A stretch of 64,000 nucleotides of DNA from Cunninghamia lanceolata (taxonomy: Eukaryota; Streptophyta; Pinopsida; Cupressales; Cupressaceae), in the NCBI GenBank assembly GCA_027924645.1, contig BSBN01000254.1, positions 13,100,001 to 13,164,000 on the forward strand, read 5' to 3'. Below are positions 35,012 to 47,260 of the stretch, piece by piece. Numbering within the stretch: position 1 is the first letter of the stretch; every line of letters starts with the position of its first letter. Position numbers and translations under genes: made by a program. Below the pieces are notes generated by a model, which worked only from the letters and a program-made list of their open reading frames with translations, was not told the origin of the DNA and searched no databases.

Positions 35012-38000
35012 ATGTCGTCATACAAGAAGGATAGTCTGAAGTTTGATGGAACCAACTTTGCTCTTTGGAAAGGTCACATGAAATGTCACTTGTAGTGTAT
35101 GGGAATGGCATACTGGTCCATGGTCACAAAAGTGTATGTACCTCCACAGGGTGGTCCGACAACCCTAAATGAAATCACAGATGCTGAAAACAATCTGTGG
35201 ATTAAAGAGGCTCTTCTACATGCATTAACTGACTCAAAGCTCTCAAATGTTATTGACCTACCAACTACCTATGAGATCTGGATTAAATTGGAACTTTTGC
35301 ATGAAGGAGATGAGTATGTTAAATGTGCAAGGTTACAGAGTCTAAAAGGGAAATTTGAAAAATTGAAGATGAGAGATGATGAAAATATTACCACTTTTAT
35401 GGCAAGAGTGAATGAGCTAGTTTGTGGAATTAGAAATTCTGGTGGAGTCTTGGATGAAAATGAGATTGTTGGTAAAATTCTCAGATCCCTTCCTGCCTCT
35501 TACAAAATCAAGGTTGCTGCCATTGATGAATTCAGAGCCCATACAACTGTCACAAGAAACCAATTGGCTAGCAAACTAGCTGCTTTTGAAATGACCGAGT
35601 TTGGAGATGATCCCCCAAAACTGAATCTATATTCAAAGCTAGTGTCTCTATGAAAGGTAAACAAGGATTTGATCCAGGAGAGAACTCATCAAGGAAACTG
35701 TCATGGTATGAAAAAGTAAGAAAGGACCTGGAAGAAGAAGAAGTAGAAACTGCTCAACTTGAAGCCCTCATTGCAAAGAGACTACCAAGAGGATCCGGTA
35801 AGTATGAAGAAAAATTGCCTTTTAAGTGTTTTAACTGCAATAAGACTGGTCATTTTGCCTCAAGATGTCCGGAAAGATTTTTAAAGCCAAATCCTAACAG
35901 ATCAAGATTCCAAAAGAATTGTTACTATGTTCATGAAGAAGATGATAATGAAGGAGTAACAGATGATGAATCAGAGACAGGAAACAAATCTGGAAGTGAA
36001 TGGGTGTTTATTGCCACCAAGGAAGAAGAACCAATATCCTTTGTATCTATCAATCATAAAGTTGTAGAAAGAGCTCTGGCTACCCAAGTTGAAGAAAAGA
36101 ATGATTGGGTCATTGACAATGGTTGCTCTCACCACATGATAGGTGACAAAAATAAGTTCATAGACTTGGAAAGGTATGAAGGAGGAGTGGTGAAGTTTGG
36201 TTATAATTCTACTGGTAGAATCAGAGGAAGAGGAACTATTTCTTTTGATGGAAGAAACAAAAATGGTAATGTACTGTATGCTGAAGGTTTGAAGCACAAT
36301 CTTCTTAGTGTTGGACAGTTGGTGGACAAAGGCTATGATCTCTGATTCAAAAATGGAAAATGCAAAATCTTTGAAAGATCCAGAACATAGATTACATCCA
36401 GTGCTCAAACTAAAGGTAATATCTTCCACTTGGTTGGTACAGGTAAAAGCTTCTTATTTGTTCAAGTTGATCAGAGTTGGTTATGCAGGATGTGTCATGT
36501 GAATTTTCATAATATCATCAAGATAAGCAATACTCAGACTGTAAGAGATCTTCCAAAATTGGTGAAACCTACTAACAGCTTCTGCAAGGAATGTCAGTTG
36601 GGTAAGCTGAGCAAAGTCACATTCAAAAGCAAGGAACTATCTTTTACCAGATTATTGGACTTAGTTCACACTAATGTTTGTGGTCCGGTAAGAACCAGAA
36701 GTATTCAAGGTGATAGATACTTCATGCTGCTAATAGATGACTATTCCTAGATGATGTGGGTAACCTTTCTAAAGGAGAAATCAGAAGCTCTTGAGAAATT
36801 CAAAATATTCAAGGCTATGGTAGAGAATGAAATAGGAATAAAGTTGAAATGTCTGAGATCTGATAGAGGTGGAGAATTCACATTAGGTGAGTTCATAGAA
36901 TTCTGTGAGAAACATAGAATTAAGAGATAGTTGTCTGCTCCGAGGACTCCACAGTAGAATGGAGTAGTGGAAAGAAAGAACCGGACCATCCAGGAAGCAT
37001 CTAGGACCATGATGATGGAAGCAAATGTTCCTCAGATCTATTGGAGAGAAGTTGTCAGCACTGCAGTCTATACTCTTAATCAAGTTCAAATCAGAAGCAA
37101 TACCAATAAGATCCCTTCTAAACTTTGGTTTGGCATTACTCCTACTGTAATATATTTTAGAGTCTTTGGTAGCAAATGTTACATCAAAAGAGATGAAGAT
37201 TTAGGAAAGTTTGATGCTAGAAGTGATGAAGGAATATTCTTGGGTTACTCTACTCAAAGCAAAGCATACCGGTGTTATAACAAGAGACTAAGAAAGATGA
37301 TAGAAAGTACAAATGTGAAGGTTGATGAGGGAATAGAGAAACCCTCAAGGTTTTATGAATATGATGAAGATGATCAGAATGGTGTTCTGGCTCAAGGAGC
37401 TCAATCCTCTTTTGAAAGTCAAATTCAGATTGATCTGGTAAATCAGGAAGTAGAGATAAGTCTAAATGAGCCTGATCAAGAAGCAGAAGTGTAAGAAACT
37501 CCCAAAGTTCCAAGGTATGTAAGACTAAACCACTTTGAAGATCAGATCATAGGTGACAAAAGCAAATGTGTGCAAACTAGAAGGAAAATTACTCAAAATT
37601 CAGATGAATATTGTCTGATTTCAAAGACTAAACCTAAGACAATAAACGAAGCCTGTAATGATGAAAACTGGACCAAAGCAATGGAGGAAGAGTTGATGCA
37701 AATCAAGAAAAATCACACTTGGGATCTTGTTCCCAGACCTAGAAACAAGAATGTGATTGGAACCAAATGGGTCTTCCGGAACAAACTAAATGAAGTTGGT
37801 GAAGTAATTAGAAATAAAGCCAGATTGGTCTGCAAAGGCTACTCTCAAATAGAAGGAATTGATTTTGAAGAAACCTTTGCTCCGGTGGCAAGAATTGAAG
37901 CAGTCAGATTATTTCTTGCATTTGCTGCCTTCAAGGATTTCAAGGTGTATTAGATGGATATCAAATCTACCTTCCTGAATGGTGACTTAGAAGAAGAAGT

Positions 38001-39163
38001 GTACATTGAACAACCAGATGGATTTCAATTATCTGAGCATGTTGATATGGTCTGCAAATTAAAGAAGGCACTGTATGGACTAAAGCAAGCCCCAAGAGCA
38101 TGGTATGAAAGATTGGATAAACATCTTTTAAAAGATTGGTTTCAACAAAGGTACTGTTGACAGTAACTTATATTTCAAAATTGACCATGAAAACATCTTG
38201 ATTGTTGAAGTATTTGTTGGTGATATCATCTTTGGAGGAAGAGAGTGTGTGTAAAACCTTTGCAAATCAAATGAAAAGTGAGTTTGACATGTTAATGCTC
38301 GGTGAAATGAATTTCTTCTTGGGTCTGCAAATTACTTAGACAAAGAAAGGAATCTTTATTTCTCAGACCAAATATGTGAAAGAATTATTGAGGAAATTTG
38401 GAATGGAAGATCCAAAGCCAATGAACACTCCCATGGCAATCACATATAAGTTGAGCAAATATGATGACTCCCCTAAGGTAGATCAGACAAAGTACAGATC
38501 AATGATTGGAGGATTATTGTATCTCACTCAAACTAGACCAGATATAATGCAGGTTGTTGGTCTTGTTGCGAGATTCCAGGCTGATCTAGAGAATCTCATG
38601 TCATGGCAATCAAAATGATTTTTAGGTACCTAAAAGGAACAATTGAGTATGGTCTGTGGTATCCTAGAGATCATAATTTTTCTCTTCATGCATATACAGA
38701 TGTAAATTGGGCAGGGGATGTGGATGACAGGAAGAGTACCAGTGGTGGAGCATTCTTTTTGGGAAAAAGATTGGTTTCTTGGCTAAGCAAGAAACAAGAG
38801 GCAATATCCCTGTCTAGAACTTAAGCAGAATACATTGCAACAGCAGGTAGTTGCACTCAAGTTTTGTGGATGAAGCAGATGCTAAGAGATATTAAAGTAG
38901 AATATAAGGAGCCTGTCACAATTTTCTGTGATAATTCAAGTACAATAAATATTTGTAAGAATCCAGTGTTGCATTCTAAGACTAAGCATATATCTATCAA
39001 GTTTCACTTTCTGAGAGAGCAAGTGAACAAGGATGAAGTCAGATTAGAGTATGTGCCCTCCAAGGATCAGATTGTAGATATCTTTACTAAACCTCTTCCC
39101 AAGGACTCTTTTGAGTATCTTAGGGAGAAGTTAGGGGTTATTGCCCCTCCAGTGATGAACTAG
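35012..39163 (+). pseudogene. copia gag-pol polyprotein, broken
   Basis: Starts at ATG 35012 (MSSYKKDSLKFDG), with a TAG at 35093. Gag (UBN2 type) runs to about 35640, where a one-base loss near 35620 shifts frame. The zinc knuckle CFNCNKTGHFASRC is at 35828-35869 and the protease motif IDNGCSHHM near 36110. Pre-integrase and HHCC lie around 36480-36600, and integrase with DDYS near 36735 and RSDRGGEF near 36860 follows. Reverse transcriptase ([14 protein letters not shown] near 37770, [11 protein letters not shown] near 37840, [14 protein letters not shown] near 37965) has the catalytic YVDD changed to FVGD near 38215. RNase H starts near 38640 and includes ADVNW-like YTDVNWAGD near 38695. 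Frameshifts lie near 38130 and 38600. Stops at 36343, 36750, 36928, 36955, 37951, 38337 and 38822 break it further. Confidence 0.9.
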
Positions 39164-39484
39164 GATGCACTGATGTGCATCAATCCAGTGGATATCACAG
39201 TCATATCTTGTGATCTAGATTGACGATAGGGAGCTGCTACTCAGAGGGAGTAGCTGGTATGTTATGAAGTAATGGAGTTGCAAGTATGAGCCCTTTGCCA
39301 TTGATGTCAAAGGGGGAGAGAAGACATGTGAAAACAAGTGGTTTCTAATCAAAGGGGGAGCAATAAAGGAAGAGAAGACATGTGAATAGTTGTTGCTAGT
39401 AGGGGGAGTTGTGACAGCAAGGAGAAGTTCTTGTCTTGATGGTTTTTCACATCATATGTTGCCATCAATGACAAAGGGGGAGAA
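39164..39484 (+). promoter_or_regulatory. 3' non-coding region with four purine tracts
   Basis: AAAGGGGGAG-type tracts occur at 39309, 39351, 39401 (shorter, AGGGGGAG) and 39473. Only the last directly precedes the 3' LTR and must be the priming tract. The first two are part of a local duplication with AGAAGACATGTGAA. Confidence 0.75.
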
Positions 39485-40728
39485 TGTTGGAAGTATGGGC
39501 CTAACCAGTGTTGTCATTGATGTCAACATACTCATGTTGCATTAATGAGAAGGATTAGATGAGCTGTGTGCTGAGGATATTGAGAAAATTAGTCTCAATC
39601 AGGAACAGTGAAGAACAATGATGACAAGAAGGTAAAAGTCCTCAATAGGTTGAGGATCAAAGGATGCGGTTTAAAGGGTTTGTAGATATAAGTCTTGAGA
39701 TACTCCAGTCAAGTTTTTAGAGGTCCACATGAAGATCTGAAGAAGTTATGGTCTCTCAAGTAGAACCGGTTCTAGCAGGTGTTTAGAGGTGATAGAGTGT
39801 CACAGATAGGTCCGGTGAGATCCAGAAATTCATTATCCCATTCTATGGATTTGAGGGAGTGTTGAGGATGTCCCTGTGAAGTACCAACTAGATTGGTTCA
39901 TGGTTTGAAGGTTCGGAAGAGCCTATTCATTTGTGACAGTGATGACAGACTGTGTTCTTGAAGCTCCGGATGAAGGAGAGAAGAATTCCAGTAGGATGAT
40001 GAAGTGTGGATGTTCTTGATGATTAAGGGAAGGTTATGATGATTGTTGGATCATGTCCGGTTCATGTTGGTGGTCGGCATTGAAGTTAGAGTTTGCATTT
40101 GAAGAATAACCACCAGATATTGGTGTTCTTCTTGAGACTGGATGACCGGATGTATTACACATCTTGCGGATGTTCTTGTAGGTGTTTGTCAAGTTAGATG
40201 ATTGTTCCTAAGATGATGCCTTGTATAAATAAGGGACTATGAAGTCATTTTCAAATGTGTCTTGGAGTGATAAGTGTGTGGTAGCGAAGAGAAGTGCGAA
40301 AGGTAGAGCAGAAGTATTAGACTTAAATGGAACTAATTCAAGCATGGTGGAGATGCTATTCTCCAGTTCATGAAGGTGATACTTATTTCTTTGTAGACAG
40401 TGTGTCTCTTGTAGGTAGTGAGCCTCTTGTGAGCAGTGTGCTTGGGCAGTGAGCCCTAATTGGCATGTGCCATTTTATTCTTTCTATTCTTCTAACAGAG
40501 AATACATCCTTGGGTTAATCACCCCATGGTTTTTTCCATTAACTGGGTTTTCCACATCAAAATCTTGGTGTCTTATGTGTTGATATGTTTCTGCTTTTGA
40601 TTTAAATGCATTATGGTTCATGATTAATATTCTGCTAATCACTAAAGAAGATTTAAGTGTTTATTTTGTGAAAGTTTCACACAACTGATTCACCACCCCC
40701 CTCTCAGTTGTGTGCCCTAAGTCTAACA
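39485..40728 (+). repeat. 3' LTR of copia element
   Basis: 1,244 bp, TGTTGGAAG...CTAACA, uninterrupted. Its reading through the matching place (GAGATGCTATTCTCC near 40350) shows the empty site of the insertion found in the 5' LTR. Confidence 0.92.
40224..40231 (+). promoter_or_regulatory. TATA box in copia 3' LTR
   Basis: The same TATAAATA as at 28545, and uninterrupted. If active it would transcribe rightward into the Tat integrase remnant and the chromovirus LTR. Confidence 0.6.
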
Positions 40729-40962
40729 AGAGCAACACAATATTTTAGAAGTTTTTCATAATGAAACTTGTGGTGGACACTTTTCTTCTTTAGTCAAAGA
40801 TGCATATAGATAGGTAGCTAATTGTGAAAAATGCAAAATATTTTTAAGAAGACCACAACTTGCAAGATTGCCTCTGAGGCCTATTGTTATTGAAGAACCT
40901 TTCAAACAATGGGGCTTAGACTTCATTGGGCCTCTTTTACCTCCTTCAAGTGCCAGACATAC
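40729..40962 (+). pseudogene. integrase start of Tat-like element, continued
   Basis: The frame left at 27805 resumes here: EVFHNETCGGHFSSL, then ANCEKCKIF (the Cys pair of the HHCC zinc site) and a PFKQWGLDFIGPL stretch holding the first catalytic Asp (40900-40935). About 20 residues between the His pair and the Cys pair are missing, and there is one stop. The chromovirus LTR starts at 40963 within the motif after the first Asp. Confidence 0.75.
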
Positions 40963-40970
40963 TGGTGCAG

Positions 40971-41080
40971 GGGCACCCCTTCAAAAGGACCAACATGCAC
41001 AAAAAGAAGAAGAAGACTAAAATTAGGGCACCCCTTCAAAAGGACCAACATGCACAAGAAGAAGAAGAAGACTAACATCA
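40971..41080 (+). repeat. 55-bp tandem duplication at the LTR start
   Basis: GGGCACCCCTTCAAAAGG at 40971 returns at 41026. The 3' LTR has a single copy at 63085, so the duplication arose in this LTR after, or differs because of, insertion. Confidence 0.85.
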
Positions 41081-44000
41081 GTTTGACATTTCATGTTATC
41101 TATAACACCTTCAAATGTAACATATAATGTTAGCATTTTCTGTATGAAGTTTCTGACAGTTTGGATTAAGGGAAAGATAATCAAGGAGTCTTAGCTGTAA
41201 GAGTTTTGCTATCTCATGCAAAACAGATGTCATTTGTAGTAGATTAAGGGTTTCCACCTATAATTTTGAAAAGATAAAAATCCCAGAAATAGAGGAGAAT
41301 GTCAGTCCCTCGCATTGGGAAAGATAAAAAGGGGAAAACCTTTTGTAGAGGACGGGGATAGTTTTCTGGGTCTGGGCTCTGAATAGTCTAATGTAAATTT
41401 CTAAACATCAAGGAGGAATAGAAGTTCTACAATTTACTTTCTTTCGAGATTCTAAATATTGTGTAAATATCCAGTGTAGATACTCTATGTAGAAATTCCT
41501 TCTATGTAGGGTTTGTATATAGTTTAGTTTTGTGCTTCTGTGGTCAAAGTAATTGAATAAATCCATTCCACTGGCAAATTTTTGGGGAAATCAGTGCAAT
41601 GGACTTGTAAACTAACCCCCTCCAATTTTGTTTATTTGTTTGACTGTTAAGTATGGTGGGATAGAATTTGCAGAATCCTTTCTTGAGAAGATCGTCTTTA
41701 AGTATGTGTATTACTGCATTTGCAGAGTAAATATTTTGTGTATCCTTCAGTTGTGTCTGTATGAGTATCGTTGAATAGTTTAGATGTCAATTCAAGCCTG
41801 AAATGTATGTTTTGGAGACATAGGCATGAGTTTCCAACTATGCCACCAACGGAGAAACCATCGACGTAAGGATTGATATCGGCGTGCTGAAATTAGATTC
41901 ATCCGATGGTGAAAGTCTCACCGATAGTAGTCGTGGCCGAAGGCATCGGTGAGAGTTAGGGCATCTGTGAGGACCGCCCTTTTTACTACTGTTGTCATGA
42001 CTCTTTACAGTGCTGTTATTGTTACTTTCATATTTGTGGGATAGCAGTTCCCGAAATTTGTCAGACTATTTAACTTTATTATGTTTTCAGAAAAACTAAT
42101 TGGGTGATGTTTGGATAAGTTACTTTTCAGAAAAATGAATTAGAGATGTTAGAGATGATGGAAAATTGTAATATGATTTTTAATTATGTTAGATTGTACT
42201 AAGGCATGAGAATGCATGTGTTATTTAAGTTGCTTCGGCTATGATGAATTTATGTGGTTACTGATCTTGTAATTGAGTGTGCAGGGACTACTAATCAAAC
42301 CACAGATTTTGGAGATCATTCCACACCTTGTTAATTGTTATTCCCTGTTAAGCCGATCTGGTTCCACGATGAACCAAGATCTCTTTGTGTTTGATGTCAT
42401 GATGTAATGTGGTCTTTCGTATGGTCGAGTGGGTTAGGTTACCCTCATGTAATATTATTTTTATAAGTAAGTGTTGTAAAGAGATTGAATTTGAAATTTC
42501 TATTTTTTCTTTAAATTATGAGGTCCTTTTTCTTGTGCTTTACCTTGACCTGGGGTGTCTTGTATGGGTTAAAATTGACCCTGGGTTCTACCCCATGGGT
42601 CCAGGGGCCCATTTGGCATGGGTAACCCTTGAGTAACCTCCATCTAGTCAACTTAACCTTCCCCTGAAGTTAAGTGGCGAAAATTGGAGGTAGGAGGGGA
42701 CATGATGGGTTGTACCAACACTCAACCCATCCCCTCTACTTTACCCTAGATAAGAGATGCCATCCATTAGTAAAAGTTACCTCTTCTTTAGTAAGATTCC
42801 CCCATGTACTATGGGGACACCCATGTGAAGAAAGGAGAAAGAGGCATGGGTCACCTGTCTTGTTCCCATTTAACTCTTTTTTTATTTTTCCCATGAGAAA
42901 GTGGAGTCACATGAAAGGAATAAGGAGTACCCTTGGGAATGGAGAGTGACATAAGCCACCTGGACAGAATAGTGATTTTTGGGAAGGGTGAGGAGGTGAC
43001 AAGTGTCACTTCCCCATTTCTCAAAATTAGAAAGAAAGAGAATTTTGGGTTATTTATTTTCAAATTTTGGGATGAGAGGGAGTTAGTTGAATTTTGGGGA
43101 AAAATCTTTCATCTTTGGCCTTACCAAAAATAGAGAAGTTAGTTTGGAAGATAGAGAAGGGAGAGGGAGTTGGTGGCTAAGCTTGGAAGTGAACTCTGTG
43201 GACTCTGCAACAACTTCATTCCAGGAGGGCTTTGCAAGGTTGGTCTGAATTGTATCTTTGTTTTGGTAGAGCTGAAATGTGTATGAAATGTGTGTGAAAT
43301 ATGTGTTTAAATTTGTTTTCTGTGGGGTTCTTGTCGGGTGTTTGACAGAGCGTCTCCCACTTGGGAGAAATGCTCATCAAGTTTGGGGTAGGGGAGGAGA
43401 GATCCTCCTCGGGTGCATACCTGTTCCATCTTTTGGGATGTTGAAAGCCTTGAGGGCATGTATCTGTGACTGTATTTTGACTTGAGAGTCAAATACAGAT
43501 TTCTTACAAATTGTGATCACACTTGGTTGAGACCAAGAGAAATTTATATGAGTTCATTTATCTGTCAGGGTGACATTCTGGAGTCGAGTGTATCCACTCT
43601 CCTGCCCCTTATGAAACTCACTGTAGTTGAGTTTCCGTATTGTGTAAAATAGCCACGGGTGTATGTGTGCTTTGGGATTGTTGTTGTTTCTGTTGTGAAG
43701 TGGAGTGTTTGAGTACCCAGGTGTGAGTATGGTCTCCCTAGCTCGGGGGTGACCCTCTTGCGGGTCTACGGTAGGGAGGAGAGCTAGATGAGTGGTATTT
43801 TTCTTCTTTGTTTGTCTTTGATACGCAGGTTTTTTTTTTCTTGGAGCTTCTGGTGGGCTATTTATGAAGAAACAGATCATCTTCTTGTCATGAGAATTAG
43901 GCCTGGATTATTTCATAGAAATGAAGAGAGAACACCTCTCTTGTTATTGTTGTAAATTACTGATATTCTGGGAGTGAAGAAAATCACCTCCCTGGTCTTG

Positions 44001-44470
44001 TTATTATTGGACTTTTATTGGTTGTCATAAGTTTTCAGTTGTATACTGTTTGGGAGGAGAAAGTTCATATCTGGGAAGTTGGTATTCATGTTTGAGAAGT
44101 TGTAATATGACTGTGCTTAAATTTTAAGTGGATGTTTGCAACCTTTGTTCAATAGCAATTTTTGTGTTTCAAGTATTACTGAAAAGAATAAGTTCGTTTT
44201 TGCAACTTAATCTGAGTTGTTTACATTTGAAAGTTTGGAATTGCTTCTTTAGTTGAAATGCTAGTTTCCTTTTCAATGTTGAAATGGAAAAGACAGTTTT
44301 TAAATATTTGAGTTTTCTCCATAATAATGGATTCTGTTAATTTAGAAGAATTAGAGGAAATCTAGCATGTAAATATAATCTGTTTGTAAATTTACAAGTC
44401 TTATATGTTTATAACAATGAAAAATTTATACTTATAATAAAGGAAGAGCTATTTATCATTTGGTGAAGTT

Positions 44471-44586
<116 letters not shown>

Positions 44587-44828
44587 TTTATATCTAATTG
44601 TTATGACAATTTCTTTATAATAGGTTGATTTGGAGAAAATGCATAGAGTAGTGAATTTAAAAAAAAAAAATTGTCGAAATTGGAATTATACAAATATAAT
44701 ATTTTTCTCTAAATACTTTATAAATATATATATAGAGATATATATATATTTCTCATTTTGAGTAATTATCATTTTAGAAAATAATAGAGAAATTGAAAGT
44801 AATTATAATTGTTATATAAAAACAAAAG

Positions 44829-44866
<38 letters not shown>

Positions 44867-44903
44867 TGGAATATATATATATATATAAATATATTATCGT
44901 TGT

Positions 44904-44934
<31 letters not shown>

Positions 44935-45120
44935 TTATATATGAATATATAAATATATATATATATATATATTTGAAGATATTTTATTATTGATAATAAT
45001 CAACGAATGGTGAAAGACTGTCAAAAAAATTAAGCCGCGGATAACAAAATACACAGTCATTATTTACAATGGGCGGTGGGGAAGAAAACCCCACCGCAGG
45101 TTTTATGTTATATTTGGAGG

Positions 45121-45192
45121 TGTGGAGTGGGGCGGAGCCCCACCCACACCCCACGTCGTGGGAATGTGGGTGGGGCTCCGCCCCACTCCACA
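45121..45192. repeat. 28-bp perfect inverted repeat, GC-rich hairpin
   Basis: Arms 45121-45148 and 45165-45192 are exact complements (TGTGGAGTGGGGCGGAGCCC at the start of the left arm). The 16-nt centre contains CCCACG-t-CGTGGG, so the fold can extend almost to the tip. The same structure is at 55288-55315 and 55332-55359. Confidence 0.95.
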
Positions 45193-45233
45193 TCTCCCCC
45201 CTCCTCCATACCCTTATGCCTCCCGCGGATCTT

Positions 45234-45316
45234 GTCCGCCGCTCTGCGGCCACCATAAACCCCCGTCCGCCGCTCTGCGGCCACCATAAATTCCCGTCCG
45301 CCGCTCTGCGGCCACC
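45234..45316. repeat. 31-bp tandem repeat, 2.7 copies
   Basis: Units start at 45234, 45265 and 45296, each GTCCGCCGCTCTGCGGCCAC followed by CATAAA-type DNA. Within each unit CCGC...GCGG can pair. The 3' LTR has the same at 55401-55483. Confidence 0.95.
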
Positions 45317-47167
45317 CCGACCCCGCTCCTCTGTCACGCCGCCCATGGCCGCCGTCGGCTGTGGTAACTCCAGCACATAAAATGTTAGGGCTTGGCCCTA
45401 ACATATGTTTGGGTTATTTGGAATTTAAATGCTGTTTATTTTTATATAGCTCTATATATAGGCATATATATATTCTATATGTCTATGTATATAGCTATAT
45501 ATCTAATATAATAATGCGTATATATCTGTATATATATATATATATATAGGTTGTGGTAAACCATTTCGTCCTTTTCATAGACATTAAAATAAATATATTA
45601 TATATATGTATGTATGTATGTATATATATATATATATATAAATATATCTATATATATATATATATATATAACATACAGAGGAGTAAATCTATGAACCAAA
45701 TTATTGGGCTCTCGTTTAAAATCGTTATAAAATATGTTTCATGGATATGGAGAAAAAATATATATATATATATAAATAACAATTATATTCTCACAGGAGA
45801 TGTTATTAAGTGTTGAACACAACAACCAAAGAAGCTATATTACCATGAACAGAGTTTTATAAAGTGGTGAACCACCTACATCTATTGACAACGTCATACG
45901 AGTTACAAACAGTGTATGAATCGTAATTAAGAGTAACAGTAACAACAGTAATTCTAAACAAGAGAAAATAAAATTAAAATGTAAAGAGAGTTTAGGAATA
46001 TTCAGTGATACTCTGGAAAGAGTTTCTCGGAAGTTTCAACTAAAAACATACTAACAATCACCCGGAAAAATGAAGAGGAAAATTACACAACTCCTTACTC
46101 AAAAGAACACTGGAAATAAACTTAAGAAGCCACCACTGACAATCCTTGTGGCCATATTAATCTCAACTGTAGCAAACGATCTCATATGTAAACCTGTAAG
46201 AGGTTCCGAAGAAGGAAAAACCAACATTGGAAAACACAGAGGAGAAAATGCGCGACATATCTCACACGGGATAAGAGAACTAAGTTGACGGACCCTTCTG
46301 TCAATTGTGCTTAGGTACAAGTTGACTAAGCATTTACGAAGAGGAGGAACCTAGATCGGGGAAGATTAGGAGACCGAGTCCAGCGAAATAGTAAACCAGC
46401 CTTTGTGACCGAGATCATCCTGAAATTAGGTTTGATATCAACAATAGCTGCAGTAATAACCCTGATTGACGTAAATCACGAAGAAAGGACAGGATGCACA
46501 TAAAGAAAGTATAGAAAATGAAAGAGAGAGAGAGACCGAAATATAAACACACTAAATGAACTAAGAGATAGTTAAGGTAAGGGCGATAAAGATATAATCC
46601 AACTTAAGAACTTGTGGAAAGGGAAGAGAGGGCAACCAAACCGCCTTGTTGAAAATGCTAAGTCATAGGAGGGGTATGTTTCAGGAAACAAGAGAGGAGA
46701 CAGACAACCGTGCCTGGCTGAAAAATGACTAAATAGGGAGATCACTAGCCGGTTTAGTCGGAACAAGGCGTCGTGGGGAGTGGTTTTTCTATCAGCGAAC
46801 CACGTGCGTAAATGAGTGCAGCGTAATTCCCATTAACGCCGTAAGGCATTCTGCTACCGAAAACTGCCGAGGGTTTGACTTAAGAACCTTGGGTAATCTC
46901 ACTCTTGCAATGACGTTAGCAGCATTGTATAGACCCTCTTGTTGATCTATAGGCTTCTGGGTTGCACGCCATTGTACTTGTATTCCGCCGAAGAGTATAG
47001 TGTTTCGCTATGAGAGAACACCGTTGAGCATGCGTACGCATGCGAAAGGGGTTTTTAGGACAGTGTGAGAAAAGTTTTTCATATCTCGTGTCACAACCAC
47101 ATGACAGATGTGGTTATGACACGTGCGATGTGTGTTGTGACCACAAGGAAAATGTGGGCATGACATT

Positions 47168-47179
47168 TGGTATCAGAGC
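47168..47179 (+). promoter_or_regulatory. primer binding site, tRNA-iMet type
   Basis: TGGTATCAGAGC, 2 nt after the LTR. Confidence 0.95.
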
Positions 47180-47260
47180 CAGGTTTGTAAACACTGGGCG
47201 TATTTGGGCACGTTATTATTCCGCAACTTTGGCTAATTAGTTTCTACCTTGTTTTGTAGG

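Larger units (their letters stand above)
27806..40728 (+). mobile_element. Ty1/copia element with gypsy insertion in its 5' LTR
   Basis: LTRs of about 1.24 kb (27806-28678 plus 34586-34954, and 39485-40728) flank a 4.5-kb interior with a perfect iMet primer site, gag-pol in copia order and purine tracts. Target duplication is agaac on the left and agagc on the right. The right copy fits the interrupted integrase codons, so the left copy has mutated. In the first 330 bp the LTRs differ at roughly 6% of positions by eye. A gag-protease-only gypsy element sits in the 5' LTR. The copia element is inactive because of stops and frameshifts. Confidence 0.92.
18480..40962 (+). mobile_element. Tat-like Ty3/gypsy element, interrupted
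   Basis: Plus-strand order is an extra ORF upstream of gag, then gag, protease, an archaeal-type RNase H, reverse transcriptase, gypsy RNase H and the start of integrase. An extra ORF and a second RNase H are known traits of the Tat/Ogre lineage of plant gypsy elements. The integrase is split by a copia element at 27806-40728 (frame resumes at 40734) and cut again at 40963 by a chromovirus. Its 3' part lies right of the window. The 5' LTR was not located, and 18480 is simply where reading begins. Many stops and at least four frameshifts show it is old and inactive. Confidence 0.8.

Noticed and set aside
42409..43880. Several open frames of 60-108 codons repeated at 52591-54062
   Set aside because: They look conserved only because both copies are LTRs of one young element. 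Near identity of the DNA gives no evidence of selection on the protein.
44987..45404. Overlapping 60-129-codon frames in the GC-rich block (also 55154-55571)
   Set aside because: Open on both strands because of GC-rich inverted and tandem repeats, so not credible as genes.
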